47,683 bases of DNA, taken from assembly GCA_020722185.1 (NCBI GenBank), contig DYLH01000011.1, positions 1-47,683 of the forward strand. Direction: 5' to 3'. The position numbers were made by a program, and so were the translations under genes. This DNA comes from Candidatus Avelusimicrobium gallicola (GTDB lineage Bacteria; Elusimicrobiota; Elusimicrobia; Elusimicrobiales; UBA9959). A model generated the notes under the pieces. It saw nothing but the letters and a program-made list of their open reading frames with translations, was not told where the DNA came from and did not search any database. Shown in pieces: positions 1-9,242 of this stretch (its first letter is position 1; the number at the start of each line of letters is the position of its first letter).

Positions 1-38
1 CTAAATGAACAAAATGCTCAATCGCTTATCTCTTACAC

Positions 39-51
39 AGCGAATTTCGCT
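39..51. promoter_or_regulatory. 13-nt perfect palindrome AGCGAA-T-TTCGCT just upstream of the fur-family gene promoter; possible operator
   Basis: Read directly: agcgaatttcgct; lies 4 nt upstream of TTGACA (56-61). Confidence 0.35.
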
Positions 52-55
52 AATA

Positions 56-84
56 TTGACATAGGTTTGTTTTTATGATAGCTT
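56..84 (+). promoter_or_regulatory. Candidate sigma70-type promoter TTGACA-17-TAGCTT for the Fur-family gene
   Basis: TTGACA 56-61, 17-nt spacer, TAGCTT 79-84, ATG at 92. Confidence 0.4.
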
Positions 85-91
85 ATCAATA

Positions 92-598
92 ATGAATATC
101 AATAAAAAGAGAGATTTGCAATATTTTGTGTGTTGCCACAAGAAAGACATAAGGACTTGTTTTAACAAGCGTGGGGGCAGACTTACTGGGCCAAGGAGAG
201 CAATTTTGGATTTTTTTCATAGGCAAAAAGGTCATTTTACAGCTGAAGAAGTTTTTGCAAATTTGATAAAGAACTATCCGGGATTAGGCATTGCAACTGT
301 ATATAGAAACCTTTCAGCTTTGTCTTCGTCTGGAGTTCTAAATAGATTTGATTTTGGAGATGGAAAATCTGAATATGAGCTCTCAGATAGACATAAAGGT
401 GGGCATCATCATCATCATTTGGTCTGTTCTAATTGCGGAAAAATAATTGAATATGATGACTTCATAGATGAAGAAAAGTCCTTTTTCAATAAACTAGAAA
501 AAACTTTATGTTCAAAGTATAATTTTTTTATAAAAGGACATTCTCTGTATTTCTATGGTTTATGTGATAAATGTTTTAAAGAAAGCGGTGAAAAGTGA
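92..598 (+). CDS. Fur-family metalloregulator (Fur/Zur-like)
   Basis: RGGRLTGPRRAILDFF...HFTAEEVFANL...GIATVYRNLSALSSSGVLNRFDFGDGKSEYEL, GHHHHHLVCSNCGK and C-terminal CDKC; classic Fur layout. Next to zinc-transport genes. Confidence 0.93.
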   Translation: MNINKKRDLQYFVCCHKKDIRTCFNKRGGRLTGPRRAILDFFHRQKGHFTAEEVFANLIKNYPGLGIATVYRNLSALSSSGVLNRFDFGDGKSEYELSDRHKGGHHHHHLVCSNCGKIIEYDDFIDEEKSFFNKLEKTLCSKYNFFIKGHSLYFYGLCDKCFKESGEK

Positions 599-728
599 AA
601 TCTGTAAAAAGCTGTATCATTGAAGTTAAAGTTGTATGAATATTTTTTAGCCATTACTTTCTTTAACTTTCGGAAAGATAATAGAAAAGGGCTAAAAACA
701 TAGCAAAAATGTATTAAAAGGAGAAAAA

Positions 729-1277
729 ATGGACATATTCGTCGCAAAGAAAATATTTCTTACCAGAGGGGTGGGCAGACATAAAGAAAAGTTGGCAAGC
801 TTTGAAGAGGCTTTGAGAGATGCCAAAATAGCAAGATTTAATCTAGTCCATGTTTCCAGCATTTTTCCGCCCGCTTGCAAACTTATAAAGGCTGAGGAAG
901 GCCTATCAAAAATGAAAAGTGGGCAGATAGTTCATGCAGTTATTGCCAGAAATGCCGTACAAGAGAATCATCGACTAGTTAGCGCATCCATAGGATTGGC
1001 CATACCTAAAGATATGTCCAATCACGGATATATTTCCGAACATCACAGTTTTGGGGAAACTGATTTCGCCGCTGGAGAATACGCTGAGGATTTGGCGGCT
1101 TTGATGCTTTCCACCACTTTGGGAATAGAATTTGCCAGCGAGACATCATGGGATGAAAAGGAAAAACAGTGGGAGATGAGCGGTAAAATAGTGAAAACAA
1201 TGAATATGACTCAGTCTGCGATAGGGAAGGAAGGGCTTTGGACCACTGTTGTTGCCGCAGCAGTTTTCGCTGAATGA
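729..1277 (+). CDS. Pyruvoyl-dependent arginine decarboxylase
   Basis: [13 protein letters not shown] (Ser-Ser self-cleavage region), [40 protein letters not shown] aaaagg upstream. Confidence 0.9.
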   Translation: MDIFVAKKIFLTRGVGRHKEKLASFEEALRDAKIARFNLVHVSSIFPPACKLIKAEEGLSKMKSGQIVHAVIARNAVQENHRLVSASIGLAIPKDMSNHGYISEHHSFGETDFAAGEYAEDLAALMLSTTLGIEFASETSWDEKEKQWEMSGKIVKTMNMTQSAIGKEGLWTTVVAAAVFAE

Positions 1278-1278
1278 G

Positions 1279-1719
1279 ATGGACAAAGATAAAAATTTGG
1301 AAATATATTCAAAACTGCACTATTCTCACGAAAATTGCATTGTTTGTGGAAAAAGTAATCCATACGGTTTGAAGCTTTCATTTAAACTAGAAGAAAATGG
1401 AAGCGTCGAGGCCGAGTTTGAGGCTAAGTCTGTCTATCAGGGATACAAGGGATTGCTTCAAGGCGGGGTGGCTGCCGCTATTATGGATAGCGCTATGACA
1501 AATTGTCTATTCTATCACGGGATATCCGCTTTTACTGCCGAATTTTCTATTAAGTATAAAAAACCAATTCCATGCGGAAAAAAAATTATTGTAAGGGCAA
1601 AAATTGAAAAATCATACAATCCCCTTCATATTTTGAGCTCCACTATAAGTCAAAATGACATGGTATTGGTTGAAGCTTCCGCTAAGTTTATGGAAAGCGA
1701 TTTGCTCAAGAAAAACTGA
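1279..1719 (+). CDS. PaaI-family hotdog thioesterase
   Basis: HENCIVCGKSNPYGLKLSF...YQGYKGLLQGGVAAAIMDSAMTNCLFYHG...AEFSIKYKKPIP hotdog signature. In-frame ATG at 1279 preferred over the listed alternative start. Confidence 0.85.
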   Translation: MDKDKNLEIYSKLHYSHENCIVCGKSNPYGLKLSFKLEENGSVEAEFEAKSVYQGYKGLLQGGVAAAIMDSAMTNCLFYHGISAFTAEFSIKYKKPIPCGKKIIVRAKIEKSYNPLHILSSTISQNDMVLVEASAKFMESDLLKKN

Positions 1720-1730
1720 ATTTATATAAT
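1702..1730 (+). promoter_or_regulatory. Candidate promoter TTGCTC-17-TATAAT, 6 nt before ATG (leaderless)
   Basis: TATAAT 1725-1730, tttatt, ATG 1737; no Shine-Dalgarno. Confidence 0.5.
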
Positions 1731-1736
1731 TTTATT

Positions 1737-2021
1737 ATGCATCAGAAGAAGTTTTTTATTGTCAGCTTAAACACTATTCTTTCCTTGCTTATTTTTGCGC
1801 TATGGCCTATTCACATAAACGAAAAAGAACACACTCAGGAAGACGGCAAATGCCCTATTTGTATTTCTATAACATCTCCTCAGCTCAATTCAGATTGCGG
1901 CAGTGAGCTAATTTTAAAAACTAGAGAATTTATTGGTTTTCAAGAATTTTTTGTAAAAGGATTACCAGCAAAAGACTTTTATGCTTTTTCTTTGCCAAGA
2001 TCTCCGCCATTTTATTCTTAA
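1737..2021 (+). CDS. Small exported/membrane protein with CPIC motif (DUF2946-like?), probably metal-associated
   Basis: N-terminal hydrophobic segment, HINEKEHTQEDGKCPICISITSPQL; position between regulator and zinc genes. Confidence 0.5.
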   Translation: MHQKKFFIVSLNTILSLLIFALWPIHINEKEHTQEDGKCPICISITSPQLNSDCGSELILKTREFIGFQEFFVKGLPAKDFYAFSLPRSPPFYS

Positions 2022-2054
2022 AACATTTTCTTAAACCGTTACATTGTCATTTTC

Positions 2055-2071
2055 CCCGAGTTAAATTCGGG
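2055..2071. promoter_or_regulatory. Short inverted repeat CCCGA-N7-TCGGG upstream of outer-membrane protein gene
   Basis: Read directly: CCCGA GTTAAAT TCGGG, 32 nt before ATG 2104. Confidence 0.3.
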
Positions 2072-2103
2072 AGTAGTTGATAAATCTTATACAAGGAGTT
2101 TTT

Positions 2104-3249
2104 ATGGTAAAAATATTTTTTCTATTTGTCTTATCTTTAATGCTTCAATTGAATGCCCAAGAAAACAAATCTATAAGTGAGGGCACGCCTTTGCAGGGCA
2201 TGAGGGGGAAAACAGTAAATCTCCCGGACATAAGCGCGCTTGGCAATATAATAGGATATCTAAGCGATGATCCTACTGATTCAGACAAGAATCAGCTATC
2301 TCTTAATGAGGTTGAAACTGCTTTTCAAGGCTATATTTACCCTGAGATGAGGGCGGATATAATACTTGCAATACACAAGCATGACGGCGATTATGAATCC
2401 GAAATATGCGAAGCCAAAGCAAGTTTCTTAAACCTTGGTTATGGTCTTTCGGGAGAAATGGGCAAGATACATATAGACTTTGGCAAAATAAATAAACTAC
2501 ATACACATCACTTGCCAATGACAGACAGGCCATTGGTGCTAAAAAAATTTTTTGGAGACCATGAATTGGCCGGACAAGGAGCGACATTAAAATACCTTAT
2601 CCCGGTACTTCCATTTTACAGCCAAGTTCAGGCTGGATTTTGGAGCATAAACGCTCATCATCACAGCTCTGCAGAAGCAGAAGTATTGGCCATAAATGGA
2701 TCTACTATCACGGTTAATTCTCTGATTCACAGCGATGAGGAATTTTCTCCCGCAGATAAGGTATATACATTTAGATGGAATTCTTCTTTTGAGGTTGGAT
2801 CGCAGAAAGAATTGGAATTAGGAGTCAGCGGCCTCAAGGGGAGAGGCGCTCATTATAAGGAGCATAAGGACAATGTTGAAGTAACCGGAGCTGATCTGAC
2901 ATTTAAATGGTTCCCATCTACTTACAAAAAATGGACTTTTCAGAATGAGTGGATGCATCTTAAAAGAGAAGTGCCAATTGGCGAACTTAATAGAGATGGT
3001 TTCTATTCTTTTTTAAATTACCGTTCCAATAAATACTGGGATTATGGACTTAGGTTTGACTACTCTGAAAATGCTTTTCCAACTATTTCATATGAGAGAG
3101 CTTTTTCAGCGATTATTACAAGACATCTGACTGAAACTTCGTATTGGAGACTGACTGGCAAACATAGAAATATCAATGGAGAAAATATAACTGAGGGCTG
3201 GTTTCAGCTATCTTTTGGGATAGGTCCGCATAGTCACGAACTTGAGTAA
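2104..3249 (+). CDS. His-rich outer-membrane beta-barrel protein, probably zinc-regulated
   Basis: Signal peptide MVKIFFLFVLSLMLQLNAQE; alternating beta-like sequence; His clusters HKHD, LHTHHLPM, NAHHHSS, GPHSHELE; SD aaggag before ATG 2104. Confidence 0.7.
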   Translation: MVKIFFLFVLSLMLQLNAQENKSISEGTPLQGMRGKTVNLPDISALGNIIGYLSDDPTDSDKNQLSLNEVETAFQGYIYPEMRADIILAIHKHDGDYESEICEAKASFLNLGYGLSGEMGKIHIDFGKINKLHTHHLPMTDRPLVLKKFFGDHELAGQGATLKYLIPVLPFYSQVQAGFWSINAHHHSSAEAEVLAINGSTITVNSLIHSDEEFSPADKVYTFRWNSSFEVGSQKELELGVSGLKGRGAHYKEHKDNVEVTGADLTFKWFPSTYKKWTFQNEWMHLKREVPIGELNRDGFYSFLNYRSNKYWDYGLRFDYSENAFPTISYERAFSAIITRHLTETSYWRLTGKHRNINGENITEGWFQLSFGIGPHSHELE

Positions 3250-3254
3250 ATATT

Positions 3255-3284
3255 TATGGCTGTGTCTTACAAGACACAGCCATA
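3255..3284 (+). terminator. Strong hairpin between OMP gene and znuA-like gene (terminator/attenuator or mRNA processing element)
   Basis: TATGGCTGTGTCTT-AC-AAGACACAGCCATA, arms 14 nt perfectly complementary; the downstream T run is interrupted (cacaattttattt). Confidence 0.65.
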
Positions 3285-3311
3285 CACAATTTTATTTAAT
3301 AAGGAGCTTGT

Positions 3312-4199
3312 ATGAAAAAGATTTTTTTAATTTTGTTTGTTCTTTGCCATTCACCTCTTTTAGCTAAGATAAACATTATCACTGCTTCTCAAGACTTAAG
3401 AAGCATTACAGAGTTTGTGGGAAAAGATGAAGTTAAGGTTGAATCGCTTTCTAATGGCAATTTTGATCTTCATATGATAGAGCCTCGCCCAAGCATGGTA
3501 TTCAAATTAAAAAAAGCAGATATGGTTGTAAGAATAGGACTTGACCTGGACATGTGGATGGATTCGCTAATAAATGCCGCAAAAAATGAAAAAATTTTTT
3601 ATGGCAAAGAAGGCTATGTTGATGCTTCTGTTGGGATTGAACTTATGCAAAAACCTCAAGGCAAAATAGACGCCTCTATGGGGGATATACATATATTTGG
3701 CAATCCGCACTATTGGCTTAATCCTGAAAATGGGAAGATAATAGCCAGAAACATAAAAGATGGACTTATACGGCTTAAGCCAGAAAAAAAAGAATACTTT
3801 GAGAAGAATTACTCAGACTTCTGCCTTAAAATTGATGAAAAAATGAAAGAATGGAAAAGTATAATAAATCCACTTAAAGAGAAAAAGATAATAACTTACC
3901 ATAACTCCTGGGTCTACTTTGCTAAGGCTTTCAATATGGATGTAGTCGCCAATATAGAGCCAAAACCGGGCATACCGCCAAATGCAAATCATATTCTTTA
4001 TCTTATAAATCTTATAAAGGAAAAAGATGTACATATTATATTGGTTGACAATTTTTATCCCACCAAAGCGGCAATGGAGATAGCAAATAAAACTAAATCA
4101 AAGGTTATAATTTTACCCTCTTCCGTTGGTGGTGAGAAAGAAGCAAAGGATTATATATCCCTCTTTGATTTTATAATAAAAAAAATTTCTGCTAATTGA
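3312..4199 (+). CDS. znuA: Metal (zinc/manganese-type) ABC transporter substrate-binding protein, ZnuA-like
   Basis: Signal peptide; LHMIEPRPSMVFKLKKADMVVRIGLDLDMWMD; GNPHYWLNPENG; HNSWVYFAKAFN; NIEPKPGIPPNANHI; cluster A-I binding-protein motifs. Confidence 0.85.
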   Translation: MKKIFLILFVLCHSPLLAKINIITASQDLRSITEFVGKDEVKVESLSNGNFDLHMIEPRPSMVFKLKKADMVVRIGLDLDMWMDSLINAAKNEKIFYGKEGYVDASVGIELMQKPQGKIDASMGDIHIFGNPHYWLNPENGKIIARNIKDGLIRLKPEKKEYFEKNYSDFCLKIDEKMKEWKSIINPLKEKKIITYHNSWVYFAKAFNMDVVANIEPKPGIPPNANHILYLINLIKEKDVHIILVDNFYPTKAAMEIANKTKSKVIILPSSVGGEKEAKDYISLFDFIIKKISAN

Positions 4200-4229
4200 A
4201 TTTTTTTATAAGTTATTCTTGGAGGCTTT

Positions 4230-5048
4230 ATGATTGAAATAATGTTGCCAGCTTTTTTCATTTCACTCATACTTATAGGGATACACTCTTATTTAGGCCT
4301 TCATATACTTAAAAGGGGTGTGATATTTGTGGACCTTGCCTTAGCCCAGCTTGCCGCCTGTGGAGCTGTTTTTGGCATACTATTGGGCTTTCCGATTCAT
4401 ACTTTAAACTCATATATCACATCCCTTTCTTTTACACTTATTGGAGCGCTTTTGTTTTCCTTTTCAAGAGGCAAAAAAATAAAAGAAATACCTCAAGAGG
4501 CCATAATAGGAATAGCATATGTCGTAAGCGCGGCATTAAGCGTACTGGTTCTCGATAGGATTCCAGGCGAAGCTGAGCATTTAAAAGATATGCTTGTTGG
4601 AAATATACTTTTTGTTTCATGGTCGCAGATAATTAAGACTACAATTCTTTATTCCCTGATAGGGATACTGCACTATATTTTCAGAGAAAAATTTATGTTA
4701 ATCTCTTTTGAGCCAGAAAAAGCTGATAAATCATTAAATGTGAAATTTTGGGATTTTTTGTTTTACGCTTTATTTGGTGTAGTGGTGACAAGCTCAGTTG
4801 AGCTTGCCGGTGTTTTTCTTGTATTTACTTTCTTGATAATACCATCTTCTATGTCAATTCTTTTGTTCTCAACAATAAAACAGAGAATAATATTTTCGTG
4901 GTTTTCAGGTTTGATAATAATGGTAGCTGGACTTTTGCTTTCAGTCAAGTTAGATACTCCCACAGGCGCCACAATTGTGTGCATGTTTGGTTTTTCCTTA
5001 ATAATCGCATACCTCATAAAAAGATCATTTAAAACAATGAAAGAATAA
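4230..5048 (+). CDS. znuB: Metal ABC transporter permease, ZnuB-like
   Basis: GIHSYLGLHILKRGVIFVDLALAQLAACGAVFG...GDxxxxSxEL-type ABC-3 membrane protein; SD ggagg. Confidence 0.88.
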   Translation: MIEIMLPAFFISLILIGIHSYLGLHILKRGVIFVDLALAQLAACGAVFGILLGFPIHTLNSYITSLSFTLIGALLFSFSRGKKIKEIPQEAIIGIAYVVSAALSVLVLDRIPGEAEHLKDMLVGNILFVSWSQIIKTTILYSLIGILHYIFREKFMLISFEPEKADKSLNVKFWDFLFYALFGVVVTSSVELAGVFLVFTFLIIPSSMSILLFSTIKQRIIFSWFSGLIIMVAGLLLSVKLDTPTGATIVCMFGFSLIIAYLIKRSFKTMKE

Positions 5049-5263
5049 GACGATATCTGAGTTCCAGTTAAAAAGTTTAACAGCAAGAAAATAGACATTA
5101 AGATATTAAGGTTCAAAAAACATAACTATAGTATAGCGTGAAAGAGTGTAAGGGGAAAATTTCTAAAATTCTAAACTCCAAATATTTCAAAATTTCAACT
5201 TTCAAACTCAATTTCTCAATATCTATTCCCTATTATCTATTTTTTTCAACTTAAATTTTTTAT

Positions 5264-5292
5264 TTGACGTATTCCCTGTTTTTTGCTACAAT
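5264..5292 (+). promoter_or_regulatory. Candidate sigma70-type promoter TTGACG-17-TACAAT for the TonB receptor operon
   Basis: TTGACG 5264-5269, TACAAT 5287-5292, exact 17-nt spacer. Confidence 0.65.
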
Positions 5293-5325
5293 TTTTATAA
5301 ATGTAACACGATAATGGAAGTTTAT

Positions 5326-7416
5326 ATGTCAATCTTAAAATGTTTTTTGATGTTTTTTTCTTGCGCTCCTCTTATAGCAGGAGAATACTATGATGGGACT
5401 ATGAGTGAAATAGTTGTTTATGAAAGCTCGATAAAAGAAGCAGAAAAATCAAATTTTTCCACTAAGGCAATTGAAAAGGGAAAGAATATTTATTTACCAG
5501 ATATACTTAAAAATGAACCTGAAGTTGACTTAAGAAGAAGAGCCGTAGTAAGCGACAATGCTGATATGTTGTCAATAAGAGGGCTCTCTTCAAATCGCTT
5601 GCTTTTAAATCTAAACGGAAGAACTCTCAATGCTGCCGGAGTAGTAGGCGCATATTATATAGACTGGTCGAGCATCCCTTTGGATAATATAGATAAAATA
5701 CAACTCATAAAAGGTGGATCAGATGTTAAATACGGAAACAATGCCCTAGGTGGTGTTATAAATATAAAGACCAAGGAACCAGAAGAGAAAATACACTATG
5801 GCTTTTTTGGGTCTTATTCCATGGCAAAAGACATAGACTATATACAAAATTACAGGGTGTATAATTCCTTTAAAAAAGGATTATTTGGCTATTCTTTTAG
5901 CGGCAGTTATTCTAAGTCAGATGAATTTTTTTGGAACAATGATTATGAAGCGAAAAATGCCGGCGGCACATTTTTTCTTGATATGCCTTATGAAGGAAAA
6001 CTTGAACTTGGGCTACAATACACGAAAATTAAAAGAGGCTTTATAAGAAATAATAGGAAATCAACAGATCCATCAAATCCTCTATTTTATTCTAAATACA
6101 ATGAAGACTATCCTCTGGCTTTTGGGGAGAGACTAGCGGGGCCAGGAAATCCAAACATTTTTCAACCGGGTCCCGGTTCATTCTGGGATAAAGAAAAGAC
6201 CTATATTGACTTTGGATATAAACAGCCCTTAGGAGATTTATTTTCTGAATTTAAAGTTTATAAAAACATAGAAAATAGATTTGAAAAGAACTATTCTTCT
6301 TCTTTGATAAAATCAGGCTATTCAGACGGCTTGCTTGTTTTAAATAGAAAAGTGGAATCTGATAGGTCGTGGGGCTCATCTTTTTCTGTTTCTGGTGAAA
6401 AAAAGAAAAATTCCTGGGAAACAGGTGTAGAATATAAATATCTTGGCTATGGAGATATAAATATATATTGGTATGATAAAACATACAATGATGATAAACC
6501 ATACACTGGAGGGCCTGCTAGTCAAGAAGGAAAGATATGGGCGTATTATGCTAAGGATAGGATTTCTTTCTCTGACAAATTATCTGCGCATATAGGAATA
6601 AGATATGATAATTATGAGGTCAATCCGCTTAATGGATCAGCTGTGAAAAAATTGAAGGATACTGCCATAAGTCCATCGGTGGGAGTTTCTTGTAAAATTT
6701 CAGAAAGGGATAATATGTCCTTCAATGCCTACATAAAATCTAGAACACCCGGCATGCCGGAGGTATATTGGTGGTCAAATGGAATTACCGGGGGGAGTAA
6801 TAATCTAAAATCTGAGAGAAATCATGCTGTGGAAATTTCTGCTTCTCATAGATTTTTTGATGAAGATTATCTGACAATTTCAGCATACAATTACAATATA
6901 GATGACTATATAATGTTCAGATTTGACATAAACTCTGGTTCAGGAAGGGGTGTTTATAATATAGACAATGTGCGTATATATGGAGCATCTATAGATTATA
7001 GGGGAAAAAAAGAGGATGTGCTAGATTACTATGCCAACCTGACATTACAAAAATCGAAGAAAGGATATGATATATACGATAATGGTGTTTTAGATGGTTT
7101 GGACTATATGCCAAAAGTGAAATCCAGTGTGGGAACAAAGTATTCTTTTACTCCAAAGTCTTCTCTTGAAGGATCCTGGAAATTCGTTGACAATCAAAAT
7201 GTGGTTTATAGCTACGGCGCTTCTCCTAATTACAACTATAAAAAGATTACTCTGTCAGCGTATTCCACTTTTGCGCTGGAGTATAAACTAAAGTATAATG
7301 AGACTTTGGAATTTTCTGCTTATTGCGAGAACATATTTAATGAAAGTTATTCTGAAAAATACGGTTACCCTATGGCAGGAAGAATAGCGGGCATAACTGT
7401 CAAAGCGTCTTTTTAG
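5326..7416 (+). CDS. TonB-dependent outer-membrane receptor
   Basis: Signal peptide; TonB-box-like SEIVVYES; plug domain (DMLSIRGLSSNRLLLNLNGRTLN...IQLIKGGSDVKYGNNALGGVINIKTK); C-terminal Phe. Second ATG at 5326 has SD ggaag and is preferred over 5314. Confidence 0.93.
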   Translation: MSILKCFLMFFSCAPLIAGEYYDGTMSEIVVYESSIKEAEKSNFSTKAIEKGKNIYLPDILKNEPEVDLRRRAVVSDNADMLSIRGLSSNRLLLNLNGRTLNAAGVVGAYYIDWSSIPLDNIDKIQLIKGGSDVKYGNNALGGVINIKTKEPEEKIHYGFFGSYSMAKDIDYIQNYRVYNSFKKGLFGYSFSGSYSKSDEFFWNNDYEAKNAGGTFFLDMPYEGKLELGLQYTKIKRGFIRNNRKSTDPSNPLFYSKYNEDYPLAFGERLAGPGNPNIFQPGPGSFWDKEKTYIDFGYKQPLGDLFSEFKVYKNIENRFEKNYSSSLIKSGYSDGLLVLNRKVESDRSWGSSFSVSGEKKKNSWETGVEYKYLGYGDINIYWYDKTYNDDKPYTGGPASQEGKIWAYYAKDRISFSDKLSAHIGIRYDNYEVNPLNGSAVKKLKDTAISPSVGVSCKISERDNMSFNAYIKSRTPGMPEVYWWSNGITGGSNNLKSERNHAVEISASHRFFDEDYLTISAYNYNIDDYIMFRFDINSGSGRGVYNIDNVRIYGASIDYRGKKEDVLDYYANLTLQKSKKGYDIYDNGVLDGLDYMPKVKSSVGTKYSFTPKSSLEGSWKFVDNQNVVYSYGASPNYNYKKITLSAYSTFALEYKLKYNETLEFSAYCENIFNESYSEKYGYPMAGRIAGITVKASF

Positions 7417-7434
7417 GGCATATATTGGAGTTAT

Positions 7435-8187
7435 ATGAAAAAAGATTTCTGGGACATAAAAGCAAAAAAATATCCAAGAGCTTTTGATAAAAAAAATTAT
7501 CAAGATTCTCTTAGTCTTATTAAAAAAATAGAAGAGCTTGGTGTCAGTTTTGAAAAGAAGAAAATAGCAGATATTGGATGTGGAACCGGGAATTATTCTC
7601 TTGTTCTTGCCCAGAAAGCAAGTGAAGTATTCTGCCTTGATTTCTCCTGTGAAATGATTAAAATTCTCAAAGAAGACGCTTTTTTGAATGGGATAAAAAA
7701 TATCTCAGTGGAGTTGTCATCTTTCCAGACTTTTGAGGCTGAAAACAAAAAAAAATATTTTGACATAAGTTTTGCCTCGATGACCCCAGCTATAAAAATA
7801 AAGGAAGATGTGCTTAAAATGGAATCTATTTGTAAAGAATTTTGCGTCTTTATCGGCTGGGCTGGAAAGAGAGAAAATAAAGTGGCAGACAGGATTATAA
7901 AAGCTCATGGGATAGAGCCTTACCATCCCAAAGGCTTTCTTGAAGTAAGGGATATTCTCAAAGAGAGAAATATTGAATTTAAGGAATACAGTTTTGACTC
8001 ATCATGGGTCTGGACCGGGACAATGGATGAAGCGATAGAAGATTTTTCAGCCAGAATAAGAATCGAAGATATTCAGCCGCATAGAGAAAAGATAATATCT
8101 ATACTTAAAGATGAATTCCCTTCTGGAAATATAGAAATGAGAACTCTAGCCTTTCAAGGCCTTTTGATATGGAAGCCATTAAATTAA
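7435..8187 (+). CDS. Class I SAM-dependent methyltransferase
   Basis: KKIADIGCGTGNYSLVLAQKASEVFCLDFSCEMIKILKEDA motif I region. Confidence 0.85.
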   Translation: MKKDFWDIKAKKYPRAFDKKNYQDSLSLIKKIEELGVSFEKKKIADIGCGTGNYSLVLAQKASEVFCLDFSCEMIKILKEDAFLNGIKNISVELSSFQTFEAENKKKYFDISFASMTPAIKIKEDVLKMESICKEFCVFIGWAGKRENKVADRIIKAHGIEPYHPKGFLEVRDILKERNIEFKEYSFDSSWVWTGTMDEAIEDFSARIRIEDIQPHREKIISILKDEFPSGNIEMRTLAFQGLLIWKPLN

Positions 8188-9242
8188 TTTTAGGTATTTT
8201 CCTTTTTGTAAATTTTGCGAGTGCTGAGGTGTATGTAGATGCTTTCGGCAATAAGATTGAATTTAATAAAAAACCTCAAAGAATAATAGCGCTTGGACCA
8301 GGAGCGGCCAGACTTGTCTCATACCTCGGCAAAATTGACATGCTTGTGGGCACGGAAAATATAGAAATAAAATACCCTCAAGGTAGAGCTTACTCTTTGG
8401 CATATAAAGACAAATTTTCTAAATTGCCCATAGTTTCAGAGGGTGGGCCTTATAAACTGCCAGATTATGAAAAAATAATTGCTCTAGCTCCAGACATTAT
8501 AATAACATGCTCTCTTGACAGAGAAGTGGCCAGAACCATAAATTCCAAAACAAAGATACCTGTTTTTATGACTGATTATGGAAATTTAGGCACTCTGGAT
8601 ATTGATAAATTTAAAAGGAATATAAAAAGTCTTGCATTTGTCCTTGGAGCTGAGAAAGAGGCTGATTCCTTGATAGAAAAAATAGATTTTTATTCCTCTG
8701 ACTTAAAGAAACATTCAATTGGCGTAAAAAATCCACGCATTTATGTCGGCGGACTGGGATTTAAAGGAGTACATGGTATTTTGAGCACACAGTATGCGTA
8801 TGAACCTTTTTCTCTGCTTGGATTAAAAAGCGTTATTGACACAAAAAAACTTTTGCCGGGACATATATTCATAGATCAGGAAAAACTACTTTCTTTAAAT
8901 CCTGAATATATATTTCTAGATTTAGCTGGACTGGATATTTTTATTGAGGATTATACAAGAAATAAGAAATACTACTCGATTTTGAGCGCTTTTAATAAAA
9001 AAAATGTTTATACTTTGATGCCATACAATTACTACACTACCAATGTGGAAGTTGTATTTATAAACGCTTACTTTATAGGCAAGACGCTTTTCCCGGAGAA
9101 CTTTAAAGACATAGATATGGACAAAAAAGCTAGAAGTATAATTAAAGACTTTATTAAAAAAGATGTATATGATGAGCTTAACAGGGAAAAAAGAGGATAC
9201 AAAAGGATAAAATTTGAAAATGGAATACGCTTTGAGCAATAA
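8169..9242 (+). CDS. FecB/BtuF-type ABC transporter substrate-binding protein
   Basis: Signal peptide; VYVDAFGNKIEFNKKPQRIIALGPGAARLVSYLGKIDMLVGTEN; IIALAPDIIITCSLD; overlaps upstream gene. Confidence 0.88.
   Translation: MEAIKLILGIFLFVNFASAEVYVDAFGNKIEFNKKPQRIIALGPGAARLVSYLGKIDMLVGTENIEIKYPQGRAYSLAYKDKFSKLPIVSEGGPYKLPDYEKIIALAPDIIITCSLDREVARTINSKTKIPVFMTDYGNLGTLDIDKFKRNIKSLAFVLGAEKEADSLIEKIDFYSSDLKKHSIGVKNPRIYVGGLGFKGVHGILSTQYAYEPFSLLGLKSVIDTKKLLPGHIFIDQEKLLSLNPEYIFLDLAGLDIFIEDYTRNKKYYSILSAFNKKNVYTLMPYNYYTTNVEVVFINAYFIGKTLFPENFKDIDMDKKARSIIKDFIKKDVYDELNREKRGYKRIKFENGIRFEQ

Noticed and set aside
1279-1719. Hotdog protein as the missing 3-aminobutyryl-CoA ammonia lyase (Kal)
   Set aside because: The sequence looks like a PaaI-type thioesterase (CIVCGKSNPYGL, GGVAAAIMD) and is about 18 kb from the lysine cluster.
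4763-5116. 117-aa minus-strand ORF as a possible missing ATPase or regulator
   Set aside because: Mostly antisense to the permease; no Walker motifs or family features.
5160-5260. Similar low-complexity text here and near 19480-19560 (ctcaatttct...tctattctct) as a dispersed repeat
   Set aside because: Similarity is loose and expected from pyrimidine-rich, AT-rich intergenic DNA; no clear repeat unit.
5049-5325. Cobalamin riboswitch upstream of the TonB receptor
   Set aside because: No B12-box-like conserved core seen; the region is low-complexity AT-rich with a simple promoter close to the start codon.
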